A stretch of 64,000 bases of DNA from Hypericibacter sp049323455 (GCA_049323455.1 JBMONF010000046.1:124001-188000); one strand, 5' to 3'; counted from the stretch's first letter, positions 16,778 through 24,961 are shown. Notes: generated from the letters alone by a model not told the origin. Made by a program: numbers and translations.

Positions 16778-17056
16778 CTATTTCCGGGCGGAGCGGCGCC
16801 GTGCCGCGGCCAGGAGAGCAGGCGTCGGCTTGGGCGGGTTCTCCAGCAGCTCCAGCACTCGTTCGCTGTCGCGCTCGCTGAGCAGGATGCGCTCGGCGCG
16901 GTCCACCACCTCGCGCGCCGCCGGCAGCACGTTCCGCATGATGAAGCTCGTCACGTCCAGCCGCTCATAGGCGGCAGCTGTCGCCAGGAGCCGTTTCTCT
17001 TCCTTGGTGGCGCGCAGCTCGATCCGGTCTTCGCGGGCTGCACCGGTCGCGGACAT
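16778..17056 (-). CDS. DUF1778 ribbon-helix-helix antitoxin (TacA-like)
   Basis: A 92-residue antitoxin. The N-terminal A-R-E-D-R-I-E-L-R-A-T-K-E-E-K is the ribbon strand, followed by the helices L-L-A-T-A-A-A-Y-E-R-L-D-V-T-S-F-I-M, as in DUF1778 proteins that neutralise GNAT toxins and repress their own operon. The C-terminal part L-E-L-L-E-N-P-P-K-P-T-P-A-L is the toxin-binding tail. The start (ATG 17054-17056) is preceded by GAGGAGAG; an upstream in-frame start would overlap the operator. It is the first gene of the pair and reads away from tRNA-Ser. Confidence 0.93.
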   Translation of the reverse strand: MSATGAAREDRIELRATKEEKRLLATAAAYERLDVTSFIMRNVLPAAREVVDRAERILLSERDSERVLELLENPPKPTPALLAAARRRSARK

Positions 17057-17083
17057 GCTCGGTTCTCTCCTCGGTCGAAGATG

Positions 17084-17104
17084 TGTACGGATTTTATCCG
17101 TACA
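17084..17104. promoter_or_regulatory. Toxin-antitoxin operator palindrome
   Basis: A perfect inverted repeat with arms TGTACGGAT and ATCCGTACA separated by TTT lies about 28 bp upstream of the antitoxin ATG. Position, length and symmetry suit binding by the ribbon-helix-helix antitoxin and autorepression of the operon. The AT-rich centre probably overlaps the promoter. Confidence 0.75.
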
Positions 17105-17207
17105 AAGCCGGCAGGTCAACCGGCGGACAACCCCTTCGGGCCGGGGGTGTCACCCATGTCTTAGGAACAATCTGTTACCTATGTCTCCGGACTGGACAGT
17201 TCGGACA

Positions 17208-17297
17208 TGGCGGATGGGGTGGGATTCGAACCCACGATGGCGTTGCCGCCATGCCGGTTTTCAAGACCGGTGCCTTAAACCGCTCGGCCACCCATCC
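17208..17297 (-). tRNA. tRNA-Ser (anticodon UGA)
   Basis: On the minus strand the 90-nt gene starts GGATGGGTGGCCGAG, has the anticodon arm CCGGT-CTTGAAA-ACCGG with anticodon TGA, a long variable arm (ATGGCGGCAACGCCAT) typical of class II serine tRNAs, the T-arm GTGGGTTCGAATCCCAC, and ends CCCATCC-G-CCA with the CCA encoded. The acceptor stem GGATGGG/CCCATCC pairs fully. Its 3' end borders the accessory patch at lower coordinates. Confidence 0.97.
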
Positions 17298-17716
17298 GTT
17301 CCGCCGATCGCCCGAGAGGGCTTCGGTCGGCGCGCAATGTAGCGCATTTGCCGGGTTTTGCTCCCGGCAGGCTGCGCCCATCGAGGATGGCGGGGCCACG
17401 CCCCCAGAGCCGCTGGCCCACCGGTCACGTGCGGGCGAAGCGCCAGGCGATCACAAATTCGTGAGTTGACCATTCTCATCCGCGGGTCACGGCGCAAGCG
17501 CCTGCGTGTTAAATGGTTAAGTGTTTCTATCTAAATGGTAATATAAAAATTTTAAGAATCTCATGCAAATTATTGATTCATCGAACAATGTGCGTTTCGT
17601 TAACCGAGTCTTTATCGATTTTCCAGTATTCAAATGTCAATTGAAGGAAGGAGCCGAACCCGGCCCGGCGGATCGAAGGATCTGAAAGCAAGCGCCCGGA
17701 GGGAGGGCTGTTCCGC
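17298..17716. other. Intergenic region with an AT-rich core before the HD-GYP gene
   Basis: About 420 bp without a gene. From roughly 17510 to 17640 the DNA is strikingly AT-rich compared with everything around it (for example AATATAAAAATTTTAAG and AAATTATTGATTC). It lies directly upstream of the PAS/HD-GYP gene and probably contains its promoter; no clean -35/-10 pair stands out. Nothing else was recognised. Confidence 0.5.
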
Positions 17717-19018
17717 ATGAGCATTCAAGCGGGACCCAGCAACCATCAGACCGACCATGCGGCGCATGCCCTCCGCCGCTTATGGCCGACCGTGCTTGCG
17801 CTCCGCCATGCGCGACTGGCGGCATTGACGCCTCTCGCGGTTGCTGCGCTCTATTTCGTAATCAGCGCCGCCTGGATCCTGGTTTCCGACAGCGTTCTTC
17901 TCGTTCTCTTCCGGAACAACGATGCGCTCTTGACCGCCGGCCAGACCAACAAGGGTCTTCTGTTCGTCGGCCTGTCGGCGGCCATCATCTATCTGTTGCA
18001 TCGGTACGCTCAGCAGGCAGCGACCACGGCCGCGAGGGAGCTGGCGACCGTGCGCCGCATGCAAACCGCGATCTTGGACGCGCTACCCGATCTCGTGGTG
18101 ACGCTCGATCCGGAGGGGCGGGTAACGTCCGCCAATCTGGCGGTGGTCCGCACCGGCGGCTACACCTCCGACGAAATCATCGGCCGGCCGATGCAGGATT
18201 TCCTGGCACCACCGGATCGCCGGCGAGCCCTCGAGGCCCTCTCCAGCCTGATGCGGGGCCAGTCGATCGGATTGCGGGCGACGCTGCTGCGCAAGGACGG
18301 CTCCACGCTGCCGTTCGAGTTTCAGGGCATGCCCGTCAAGGATGTCTCCGGGCGCATTACGGCTGCCGTGGTCAGCGGCAGCGACGTCAGCCGACGGATC
18401 GAAGTCGAATCCAAACTTCGTTTCCATCTCCAAGGGCTGGAGGCCACCCTGCAACAGACAATCATCGCGATCGCGACGTTGGTGGAAAAACGCGACCGCT
18501 ATGTCGCGGGTCATCAGGAGCGCGTCACCAAGCTGGCTCTCGCCATCGCCGACGGCATGGAGCTCGATCCTCATCGGCGCGAGGGGCTGAGACTGGCCGG
18601 CATCTGTCATGACATCGGCAAGATCCAGATTCCTAGCGAGATTCTGAGCAAGCCCTCGGCGCTGACCGATGCCGAGTTCGCCATGATCAAGGTGCACCCG
18701 GATGTCGGCTACGAGATCCTGAGCAAGATCGATTTCCCCTGGCCGATCGCCGAGATCGTGCGTCAGCATCACGAGCGTTACGACGGGACCGGCTATCCGC
18801 AGGGGCTGGTCGGCGAGCAGATTCTCCTCGAAGCCCGCATTCTCGCAGTCGCCGACACGATCGAGGCGATGACGTCGCATCGGCCCTATCGCCCGGGGCT
18901 TGGGCTCGACGTGGCATTGGCGCATATCCGCGACAGTCGCGGCACGCTCTTCGACCCGGCGGCGGTCGATGTCTGCCTGGCTTTGTTCGAGAAAAAGCGC
19001 TTCGAGTTTGCGGCCTGA
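17717..19018 (+). CDS. Membrane PAS/HD-GYP cyclic-di-GMP phosphodiesterase
   Basis: A 433-residue signalling protein. Two hydrophobic segments (about residues 35-60 and 75-95) anchor the N-terminus, followed by a PAS domain (I-L-D-A-L-P-D-L-V-V-T-L-D-P-E-G-R, about 117-240) and a C-terminal HD-GYP domain. The HD pair is in C-H-D-I-G-K near residue 297 and the GYP signature is H-H-E-R-Y-D-G-T-G-Y-P-Q-G-L near residue 353. All metal ligands expected of an active enzyme appear present, so it should hydrolyse cyclic di-GMP to pGpG or GMP. It is monocistronic, and the PAS domain suggests regulation by a small-molecule or redox signal. Confidence 0.94.
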   Translation: MSIQAGPSNHQTDHAAHALRRLWPTVLALRHARLAALTPLAVAALYFVISAAWILVSDSVLLVLFRNNDALLTAGQTNKGLLFVGLSAAIIYLLHRYAQQAATTAARELATVRRMQTAILDALPDLVVTLDPEGRVTSANLAVVRTGGYTSDEIIGRPMQDFLAPPDRRRALEALSSLMRGQSIGLRATLLRKDGSTLPFEFQGMPVKDVSGRITAAVVSGSDVSRRIEVESKLRFHLQGLEATLQQTIIAIATLVEKRDRYVAGHQERVTKLALAIADGMELDPHRREGLRLAGICHDIGKIQIPSEILSKPSALTDAEFAMIKVHPDVGYEILSKIDFPWPIAEIVRQHHERYDGTGYPQGLVGEQILLEARILAVADTIEAMTSHRPYRPGLGLDVALAHIRDSRGTLFDPAAVDVCLALFEKKRFEFAA

Positions 19019-19043
19019 GGCGAGGGACGCGGACCGTCGCGCT

Positions 19044-19817
19044 TCACAGCCCCGCCGTGGTTCCGAAATCCATCGACAGCGCCGCGCCGGTGACGGGCGC
19101 CAGCTTCGGCGAAGCGATCTGGAACACGAACTCGGCCACCTCCTCGGGACGCACGAAGCGGGCGCGCTCGCCTTGCGGATAGATCGAGAGCAGCCGCCGG
19201 CGGTAGCCCTCGGGATCGCCGCCGCCATAGCGCTCGGCCTGGAACCTCAGCATCGGCGTCTCGACGTCGCAGGGGCAGATCGCGTTGACGCGGATGCCGC
19301 GCGGCGCCAGCTCGCGCGCGAGCGCCTTGGTCAGCAGCACCACGCCGCCCTTGGAGGCGCAGTAGATGGCCGCACCCGCATTGCCGATGAGCCCCGCATC
19401 CGAGGCGATGTTGAGGACGGTCCCCGCGGTCTTCTCCAGGGCCGGGATGGCATAACGGCAGGCGAAGAAGGTGCCCTTGAGATTGATGTCGAGGGTGCGG
19501 TCCCATTCGGCCTCGCTCGCCTGCTCGGACGGGCCCTCGACCCAAACGCCGGCGGCATTGACGAGCAGATCCAACCGGCCGAAGCGCTCGAGCGTCGCCG
19601 CCACCATGCGCTCGCAGTCGCTCACGCGCGCAACGTCGGTCGGAATGACGAGAAAGCGGGCGCCGGCGCCAAGCGCCCGCTCCATCTCGGCCAGGGCTGT
19701 GCCGTCGATATCAGCGGCGGCGATGGCCGCGCCTTCTGACAGGAAACGCTCGGCGATGGCGCGCCCCATGCCGCCCGAGCCGCCTGTGATCAGCACCGTC
19801 TTGCCTTGCCAGCTCAT
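19044..19817 (-). CDS. Short-chain dehydrogenase/reductase
   Basis: A 257-residue SDR oxidoreductase. T-G-G-S-G-G-M-G near residues 11-18 binds NAD(P), N-A-A-G is near 88-91, and the catalytic S and Y-x3-K are in I-A-S-D-A-G and Y-C-A-S-K. In the cofactor strand A-A-A-D-I-D suggests NAD preference. The ATG at 19817 has GAGGAAC upstream. It is the last gene of a minus-strand run SDR-MFS-SDR, about 50 bp after the transporter, so it may be part of a small catabolic operon. Substrate unknown. Confidence 0.9.
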   Translation of the reverse strand: MSWQGKTVLITGGSGGMGRAIAERFLSEGAAIAAADIDGTALAEMERALGAGARFLVIPTDVARVSDCERMVAATLERFGRLDLLVNAAGVWVEGPSEQASEAEWDRTLDINLKGTFFACRYAIPALEKTAGTVLNIASDAGLIGNAGAAIYCASKGGVVLLTKALARELAPRGIRVNAICPCDVETPMLRFQAERYGGGDPEGYRRRLLSIYPQGERARFVRPEEVAEFVFQIASPKLAPVTGAALSMDFGTTAGL

Positions 19818-19867
19818 CCCGTTCCTCGCGGTTCTCGAAGCCTGCTGCGGTCGGAAGCCGATGCCTC

Positions 19868-21121
19868 CTAGCATGAAGCGGCGGGTCGGCTCCAGACGAC
19901 GGCGATCCAGAAGCCGGCCAGGATCGCGAGCGAACCGGCGATCGCGGCCAGGAGGACGGCGTCGTAAGACCCGGCGGCTGCCCATAGCAGGGCAGCGCCC
20001 GCCGGCGCGAGGGCTTTGGCGACGGTGGCGGGCGCGGCGAGCGCGCCATTGATGGCGCCATAGGCTTCCCGCGTGAGCATCTCGGGAACGGCCATGCCGC
20101 GAACGATGGTCATGATCCCGTTGGCCGCACCATAGGCCACCGCCACGGCGGCGAGGGCGGCGAAGCTGGGTGCGATCAGCTCGAGCGCCAGGAGGGAGAG
20201 CGGCAATGCCGCGACCGTGACGGACCCGATCGCGCGCACCGAGGCGCGCGGGGCCAGGATCCAGATCGCGACACGGCCGGCGACCTGGGCCGGCCCGATG
20301 ATCGCAATGGCCGACACGACGGTTTGCGTATCGAAACCGCGCTCGAGCAGAAGCGGATAGAGATGGAAGGTGATCACCGAAAAGGTCGCGGCGTAGGCCG
20401 TGAAGGACAATGCCAGCGCCCAGAACACCGGCGAGCGAAGGGCATGCGCGAGGGCGGCGCGACCGGGGACCGGGACCCCTTCGCCGTCGGCTCGGACCTC
20501 GGCCGGCGCGTCGGCCGCGGGATCGATGACGGCGAAATAGAGCCCGGCGCATAAGACGAGGTTGACGCCGCCCAGCACGGCCAGCGCGCCGCGCCAGCCG
20601 AGCTCATCGAGCAGGAACTGGACCAGGGGCACGAACACGGTGCTGGCGAAGCCGCCCCACAAAGTGAGCATGGTGATGGCGTGCCGCGCGTTGCCGGCGC
20701 CGAAGCGACGTGCCGTCACCGCGAAGGCCGGCTCGTAAAGGGTCGCGGCCTGGAGCAGGCCGATGCCCGCGAACAGGACATAAAAGAGCGCCAGGCTGTC
20801 GACTTGCGACCAGGCCAGAAGCAGCAGGCCGGCCAGAACGGACCCGGCGGTCATGACCATGCGGCCCTGGCCGCGGTCGATGGCGGAGCCGACGGGGTAG
20901 GCGGCGAGGCCCGACAGGGCGAGCCCCAGCGTCGCCGCGCCGTAGATCTCGGGCTTCGAATAGCCGAGGTCCCGCTCCATCGCCTCGGCGATCAGGGGAA
21001 AGCTGTAATAGAGCGACCCCCAGGAACAGATCTGGCCGATGCCGAGGCCGGCGATGAATAGGCGCCGGCTTCGAACGCCATGCCCTCCAGGTCCGCCGTC
21101 GGTTGTGATGATCGCGTCCAC
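19868..21121 (-). CDS. MFS transporter
   Basis: A 417-residue major facilitator superfamily protein with 12 predicted membrane helices. The N-terminal half has S-W-G-S-L-Y-Y-S-F-P-L near residue 33 and D-R-G-Q-G-R-M near 85 (the loop 2-3 motif position, here D-R-G-x-G-R). This composition resembles monocarboxylate/oxalate-type MFS carriers. Gene overlaps no neighbour but lies 21 bp after an SDR gene and 50 bp before another, all on the minus strand, which suggests uptake of a hydroxylated or carbonyl compound handled by the two dehydrogenases (inference). Confidence 0.9.
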   Translation of the reverse strand: MDAIITTDGGPGGHGVRSRRLFIAGLGIGQICSWGSLYYSFPLIAEAMERDLGYSKPEIYGAATLGLALSGLAAYPVGSAIDRGQGRMVMTAGSVLAGLLLLAWSQVDSLALFYVLFAGIGLLQAATLYEPAFAVTARRFGAGNARHAITMLTLWGGFASTVFVPLVQFLLDELGWRGALAVLGGVNLVLCAGLYFAVIDPAADAPAEVRADGEGVPVPGRAALAHALRSPVFWALALSFTAYAATFSVITFHLYPLLLERGFDTQTVVSAIAIIGPAQVAGRVAIWILAPRASVRAIGSVTVAALPLSLLALELIAPSFAALAAVAVAYGAANGIMTIVRGMAVPEMLTREAYGAINGALAAPATVAKALAPAGAALLWAAAGSYDAVLLAAIAGSLAILAGFWIAVVWSRPAASC

Positions 21122-21142
21122 GCGGCCGGCCCCGCGTCCCTA

Positions 21143-21931
21143 TCAGTAGTAGCCCTCGCTCGGGCCCTTGTATTCCTGGATGATGTTGCCGCCATCGACC
21201 ACGATCGTCTGGCCCGTGACGTAGCTCGCCTCTTCGCTCGCGAGGAAGACGCAGACATGCCCGACTTCGTCGGAGCGGCCCGGACGGCCGATCGGCGTGT
21301 TCTTCCCGGCGAAAATCTCCTCCTTGCTGCTCGAGCTGTTGGCAATCCAACCGGGGCAGACCGCGTTCGCGGTGATGCCCTTGTCGGCGACCTCGATGGC
21401 GATCGTGCGGGTCAGGCCGATCATCGCGGCCTTTGCGGTGGCATAGCCCGACGCGCGCGGGTTGGTCACGAGCGGTCCTGTCACCGAGGAGATGTTGACG
21501 ATACGGCCATAGCGCCGGCGCATCATGCCGGGGATGGCGGCGCGCGTAACGGCGAAGCAGGTGTTGAGGCTGATGTCGAGGGCGCGGTCCCATTCGGCAT
21601 CGGAGACCTTGTGGAAGAAGGAGGCCTTTTGCTTCACGCCGGTCTGCGCCATGCCGGCGTTGTTGACAAGAATGGAGAGCGGTCCCAGCGTCTTCTCGAG
21701 CTTGGCGACGAGATCCACTGCGGCCTTGCGGTCGGTCAGATCGCAGACGAAGGCGGCCTTGTCCTTCGCGTGGCCGGGCAGCTCGTCGAGCCGGTCGAAA
21801 ATGCGCTTGGTGGTCGACGTGATCGCCACCCGGGCGCCGGCCGCTTGAAGCAGCCTTGCCGTTGCGAAGCCGATTCCGTCCGGGCTCCCGGCACCGGTCA
21901 CCAGAGCGATCCGTCCTGCAACCCCGACCAT
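21143..21931 (-). CDS. Short-chain dehydrogenase/reductase (FabG-like)
   Basis: A 262-residue SDR enzyme: T-G-A-G-S-P-D-G-I-G in the cofactor loop (two residues longer than usual), N-N-A-G near 90, I-S-S-V-T-G and Y-A-T-A-K as catalytic Ser and Tyr/Lys, and V-C-P-G-W-I after them. V-D-G-G-N-I-I-Q-E-Y-K near the C-terminus is an SDR family ending. It is the first gene of the SDR-MFS-SDR run. The substrate is unknown; a 3-oxoacyl or sugar-type alcohol is possible. Confidence 0.9.
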   Translation of the reverse strand: MVGVAGRIALVTGAGSPDGIGFATARLLQAAGARVAITSTTKRIFDRLDELPGHAKDKAAFVCDLTDRKAAVDLVAKLEKTLGPLSILVNNAGMAQTGVKQKASFFHKVSDAEWDRALDISLNTCFAVTRAAIPGMMRRRYGRIVNISSVTGPLVTNPRASGYATAKAAMIGLTRTIAIEVADKGITANAVCPGWIANSSSSKEEIFAGKNTPIGRPGRSDEVGHVCVFLASEEASYVTGQTIVVDGGNIIQEYKGPSEGYY

Positions 21932-22166
21932 CCTGCGAACCTCCCCACATTTGCGCCCGTCCGAGACGAGCCGTTTCGCATAACATGGCGGCGCGCCGCG
22001 TCAAAATCGGGCGCGTTGCGGGGGGAGGCCCGAAAGCTTCGCCGTCAAGGGAGCGAAGGCCTCCAAGCAGTGGAGCCGATTCGGGAAAATCGCGCGATGC
22101 CTGAATCTTTGGCGTGCAATTCCGCCTTCTTCGCGCAACCCAGAATCGCATCTATCCCTCTGATTC

Positions 22167-22194
22167 TTGACAGATTCTCATGCGACTCGATAAT
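22167..22194 (+). promoter_or_regulatory. Strong sigma-70-like promoter
   Basis: A consensus TTGACA at 22167-22172 and GATAAT at 22189-22194 are separated by 16 nt, about 58 bp upstream of the small lipoprotein ATG at 22253. It is the best housekeeping-promoter match noticed in the window. Confidence 0.7.
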
Positions 22195-22252
22195 GCACCG
22201 TCCGATCGGCGGGGCCCGAGTCGCTCGCGCCGCAACATGAGGAGATTCAGCC

Positions 22253-22480
22253 ATGAGGAGAATCGCTGCGGTCCTGGCAGTGGCGGGCCTCCTGGGTTTG
22301 ACCAGTTGCGCCAACATGGATTCGACCGAGCAGAGCGTGCTCAGCGGCGCCGCGATCGGCGCCGGCACAGGTGCCGTGGTCGGCGCGGTCACGGGCGGGC
22401 TCGGCATTGCGCCGGCAGCCGCCATCGGTGCGGGCGTGGGCGCGGCAGCCGGCTACGTGGTCGATCAGGCCACGCGCTAA
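22253..22480 (+). CDS. Small glycine-zipper lipoprotein
   Basis: A 75-residue lipoprotein. The signal peptide ends in L-T-S-C (lipobox, Cys at residue 18). The mature part consists of glycine-zipper repeats (G-A-A-I-G-A-G-T-G-A-V-V-G-A-V-T-G-G and G-A-G-V-G-A-A-A-G) that form a membrane-associated helical hairpin, as in OsmB/YMGG-type outer-membrane proteins. GAGGAGA precedes the ATG and a strong promoter lies upstream. Such proteins are abundant and often induced by osmotic stress in other bacteria; a regulatory site for that is not visible here. Confidence 0.88.
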   Translation: MRRIAAVLAVAGLLGLTSCANMDSTEQSVLSGAAIGAGTGAVVGAVTGGLGIAPAAAIGAGVGAAAGYVVDQATR

Positions 22481-22582
22481 TGTGCTGGATTTGAAGCTCC
22501 TGAGGTCATTCGACGGCATTCCCGTCGAGGAACTGCAAATCCAAAAACCACGCCAGTTTCGATAAATTGCTTGTGTGGCTTT

Positions 22583-22635
22583 GAATCCGAAATTGGCTCA
22601 CGGCCTTGCCCCGAGATCGGGCGAATTTCGGATTC
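22583..22635. repeat. Intergenic hairpin with 12-bp perfect arms
   Basis: Arms GAATCCGAAATT (22583-22594) and AATTTCGGATTC (22624-22635) are separated by 29 nt that themselves hold CCCGAGATCGGG, a nested palindrome. There is no T-tract. It lies between the two lipoprotein genes and looks like a dispersed repeat unit or a transcript-stabilising hairpin. Confidence 0.7.
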
Positions 22636-22669
22636 GCCCCATAAGCGCGAGGACGAGACCGGGTCCGTC

Positions 22670-23005
22670 ATGAAGCTACGCAGCCTGCCGCTGCTGTTGG
22701 CAGCCGGGCTGGCCGGTTGCGCCGGGCCGCGGGAAATGCCGCAGCTCTCGCGCGAGGCGCGATCTCAAAATTATTGCGCCCAGTTCGCGGGGGTTGGGAC
22801 CGCGCTCTACGATCCCAACCTTCTTCTGGCCTGCCGGCGCGAGGAGTACACGGCGGCAGCTCGCTTGCGCGGGTTTTCCGTGCCACGGGACGTCGATGTG
22901 GCCTGCGAGGCGGCAGCCTCGTTGGGCGATCCAGTCCGGTTCTTCTCCTGGTCGCGCTATGCGCTGTGCGCCGAACGGCTGGCACCGCCACCCGAGCAAC
23001 CTTGA
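22670..23005 (+). CDS. Putative lipoprotein of unknown function
   Basis: A 111-residue protein with a lipoprotein signal peptide (M-K-L-R-S-L-P-L-L-L-A-A-G-L-A-G-C, lipobox L-A-G-C). The mature part has four further cysteines (Y-C-A-Q, L-A-C-R, V-A-C-E, A-L-C-A), enough for two disulfides in the periplasm. I do not recognise a domain. The ATG at 22670 gives the signal peptide directly, while the open frame upstream is part of the hairpin repeat. It is followed 24 bp later by the DUF218 gene. Confidence 0.75.
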   Translation: MKLRSLPLLLAAGLAGCAGPREMPQLSREARSQNYCAQFAGVGTALYDPNLLLACRREEYTAAARLRGFSVPRDVDVACEAAASLGDPVRFFSWSRYALCAERLAPPPEQP

Positions 23006-23029
23006 AGCGGCACGGCTGAGGGGCGCGCG

Positions 23030-23821
23030 ATGAGCTTCGTCGCTGGAAAGCTGGTGGGATGGATCGCCGATCCCGGTGCATGGCTTCTTCTTCTGCTGCT
23101 GGCCGCCGTGGCTGCCGGCTGGACACGGCGCCCACGGCTCGCACAGCGCCTGGTTCTCGTCGCCGCATCGATGACGCTGATCCTCGCAGTGTTGCCGGTG
23201 GGGCGCTGGCTGCTGCTGCCGCTGGAAGACCGGTTTCCGCCGCCGCTGTCTCTGCCGGCGCCGATCGACGGGATCATTGTGCTCGGCGGGGCCATCGACA
23301 GCGAAGTGTCGGCCGGCAGAAGGGCGCCGAGCCTCAACCCGGCGGGGGAGCGGCTGATCGTGGGGGCCATGCTCGCGCGTGCCCATCCGGAGGCGCGGCT
23401 GGTGTTCAGCGGCGGGAGCAACAAGTTGCTTTCGGGTGCGGTGCCCGAAGCCGACTTTGCCGAGCGGCTGCTGCTCGATTGGGGTGTGCCGCCGGCCCGG
23501 CTCACGATCGAGCGGGCGTCGCGCACGACGCGCGAGAACGCCGTCAATCTGACGGCTATGCTGGCGCCGAAGCCGGGTGAGAACTGGCTGCTGGTGACCT
23601 CGGCCTGGCATATGCCGCGGGCCGTCGGATGCTTTCGCAAGCTGGGCTGGACCGTGGTTCCCTACCCGGTGGATTACCGCACCAGCGGCGGGCCCGAGCC
23701 CTTGAAGCCGCTCGATCCGATCCAGGGCGCCGACGAGCTGTCGGTGGCGCTGCACGAGTGGCTGGGCCTGGTCGCCTATCGCCTGATCGGGGCCACCGAC
23801 GCGCTGTTCCCAGGGCCGTAA
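23030..23821 (+). CDS. YdcF/ElyC-type DUF218 membrane protein
   Basis: A 263-residue protein with two N-terminal membrane helices (about 16-30 and 42-58) and a DUF218 domain: I-D-G-I-I-V-L-G-G-A near residue 80, L-V-F-S-G-G-S-N near 123, R-T-T-R-E-N-A-V-N near 165 and S-A-W-H-M-P-R-A near 190. ElyC/SanA-like members act in envelope polysaccharide and peptidoglycan precursor metabolism; the biochemical reaction is unsettled. The gene sits among cell-wall genes. Confidence 0.9.
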   Translation: MSFVAGKLVGWIADPGAWLLLLLLAAVAAGWTRRPRLAQRLVLVAASMTLILAVLPVGRWLLLPLEDRFPPPLSLPAPIDGIIVLGGAIDSEVSAGRRAPSLNPAGERLIVGAMLARAHPEARLVFSGGSNKLLSGAVPEADFAERLLLDWGVPPARLTIERASRTTRENAVNLTAMLAPKPGENWLLVTSAWHMPRAVGCFRKLGWTVVPYPVDYRTSGGPEPLKPLDPIQGADELSVALHEWLGLVAYRLIGATDALFPGP

Positions 23822-23938
23822 ACCGGCTATTGACTCTGATTACGGTATCTCCACCGGCATGGTGCGCGGCCTTGGCCGACTCCGCGGCCCCATGGCAGAA
23901 ATCAAGACGTCGGCCTTTGGCATGGAGGGTAAGGCGAA

Positions 23939-24961
23939 ATGCGCGGCGGGACGGGCGTTTCCCGGCGGGCGGCGGGCCGCATCCTGGCACGCGGCGCGGC
24001 AGGGCTTGCGCTCGCCATGGCGACGCCCGGCTTCGTGCGGCGGGCCGGCGCCCAACAGGCCACGGAGTTCACGGCCTGGCTCGATGGCGTGCGCCGGGAC
24101 GCGCTGGCGCGCGGCATCTCGGCAGGCACGCTCGACAGCGCCTTTGCCAGTCTCGCCTATAACTACGACGTCATCGCGCTCGACCGGTCGCAGCCCGAGA
24201 GCACCATCACCTTCGCCGACTATCTGACGCGGGTCGTCAGCGATGGCCGCATTCAGGAGGGTCGGGCGCTGCTGGCGCAATACCGTCCGCAGGTCGCCGA
24301 GATCGGCCGGCGCTACGGCGTGCAGCCGCGCTTCATCATCGCGCTCTGGGGCATCGAAAGCAATTACGGGCGCCAGCAGGGCGACTTCCGCGTGGTCGAG
24401 GCGCTGGCCACGCTCGCCTTCGACGGCCGACGCTCCGACTATTTCCGCCAGGAGCTGATGGCGGCACTCGAGATCCTCGAGCATCACGACGTCACCGCCG
24501 GCAACATGCTGGGATCCTGGGCCGGCGCCATGGGGCAGTGCCAGTTCATGCCGTCGAGCTATCTGCGCTTCGCGGTCGATGTCGATGGCGACGGGCGGCG
24601 CGACATCTGGAACTCCATTCCCGACGTGTTCGGCTCGATCGCCAACTATCTCGCCGGCTATAACTGGCGCGCGGACGAAACCTGGGGGCGGGAGGTCCGG
24701 TTGCCCGCGAGCCTCGATCCGACTCTCGTCAGCATCGACACCGAGAAGCCGCTCGAAGAATGGAAGCGGCTGGGCCTGCGCCGCACCGATGGCGGCGAGC
24801 TGCCGGTCGCGGCTCTCGCGGCCTCGCTGATCCGCCCCGACGGCGATAGCGGCCCCGCCTTCCTCGTCTATCCGAACTACCGGGCGATCTTGAAATGGAA
24901 CCGCTCGACCTACTTCGCGACCGCTGTCGGCACGCTTGCCGACCGGCTGGAGCAAGGCTAG
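23939..24961 (+). CDS. Lytic murein transglycosylase (MltB family)
   Basis: A 340-residue periplasmic peptidoglycan-cleaving enzyme. It has a long basic N-terminus (M-R-G-G-T-G-V-S-R-R-A-A-G-R) and a hydrophobic segment, which could be a Tat-type signal (S-R-R-A-A), ending around A-G-A-Q. The catalytic glutamate is in W-G-I-E-S-N-Y-G near residue 142, and A-M-G-Q-C-Q-F-M-P-S-S-Y near 200 is the second signature of the SLT2/MltB family. The C-terminal part lacks a peptidoglycan-binding repeat. It precedes rlpA, which is also a lytic transglycosylase, with 39 bp between. Confidence 0.93.
   Translation: MRGGTGVSRRAAGRILARGAAGLALAMATPGFVRRAGAQQATEFTAWLDGVRRDALARGISAGTLDSAFASLAYNYDVIALDRSQPESTITFADYLTRVVSDGRIQEGRALLAQYRPQVAEIGRRYGVQPRFIIALWGIESNYGRQQGDFRVVEALATLAFDGRRSDYFRQELMAALEILEHHDVTAGNMLGSWAGAMGQCQFMPSSYLRFAVDVDGDGRRDIWNSIPDVFGSIANYLAGYNWRADETWGREVRLPASLDPTLVSIDTEKPLEEWKRLGLRRTDGGELPVAALAASLIRPDGDSGPAFLVYPNYRAILKWNRSTYFATAVGTLADRLEQG

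Noticed and set aside
13279..17300. Complete prophage or integrative element with integrase
   Set aside because: Only an arm-domain-like protein is present; catalytic recombinase, capsid or replication genes are absent.
17505..17522. TTAA-ATGG-TTAA as a CtrA binding site
   Set aside because: CtrA sites have a 6-7 nt spacer; here it is 4, and no other support was found.
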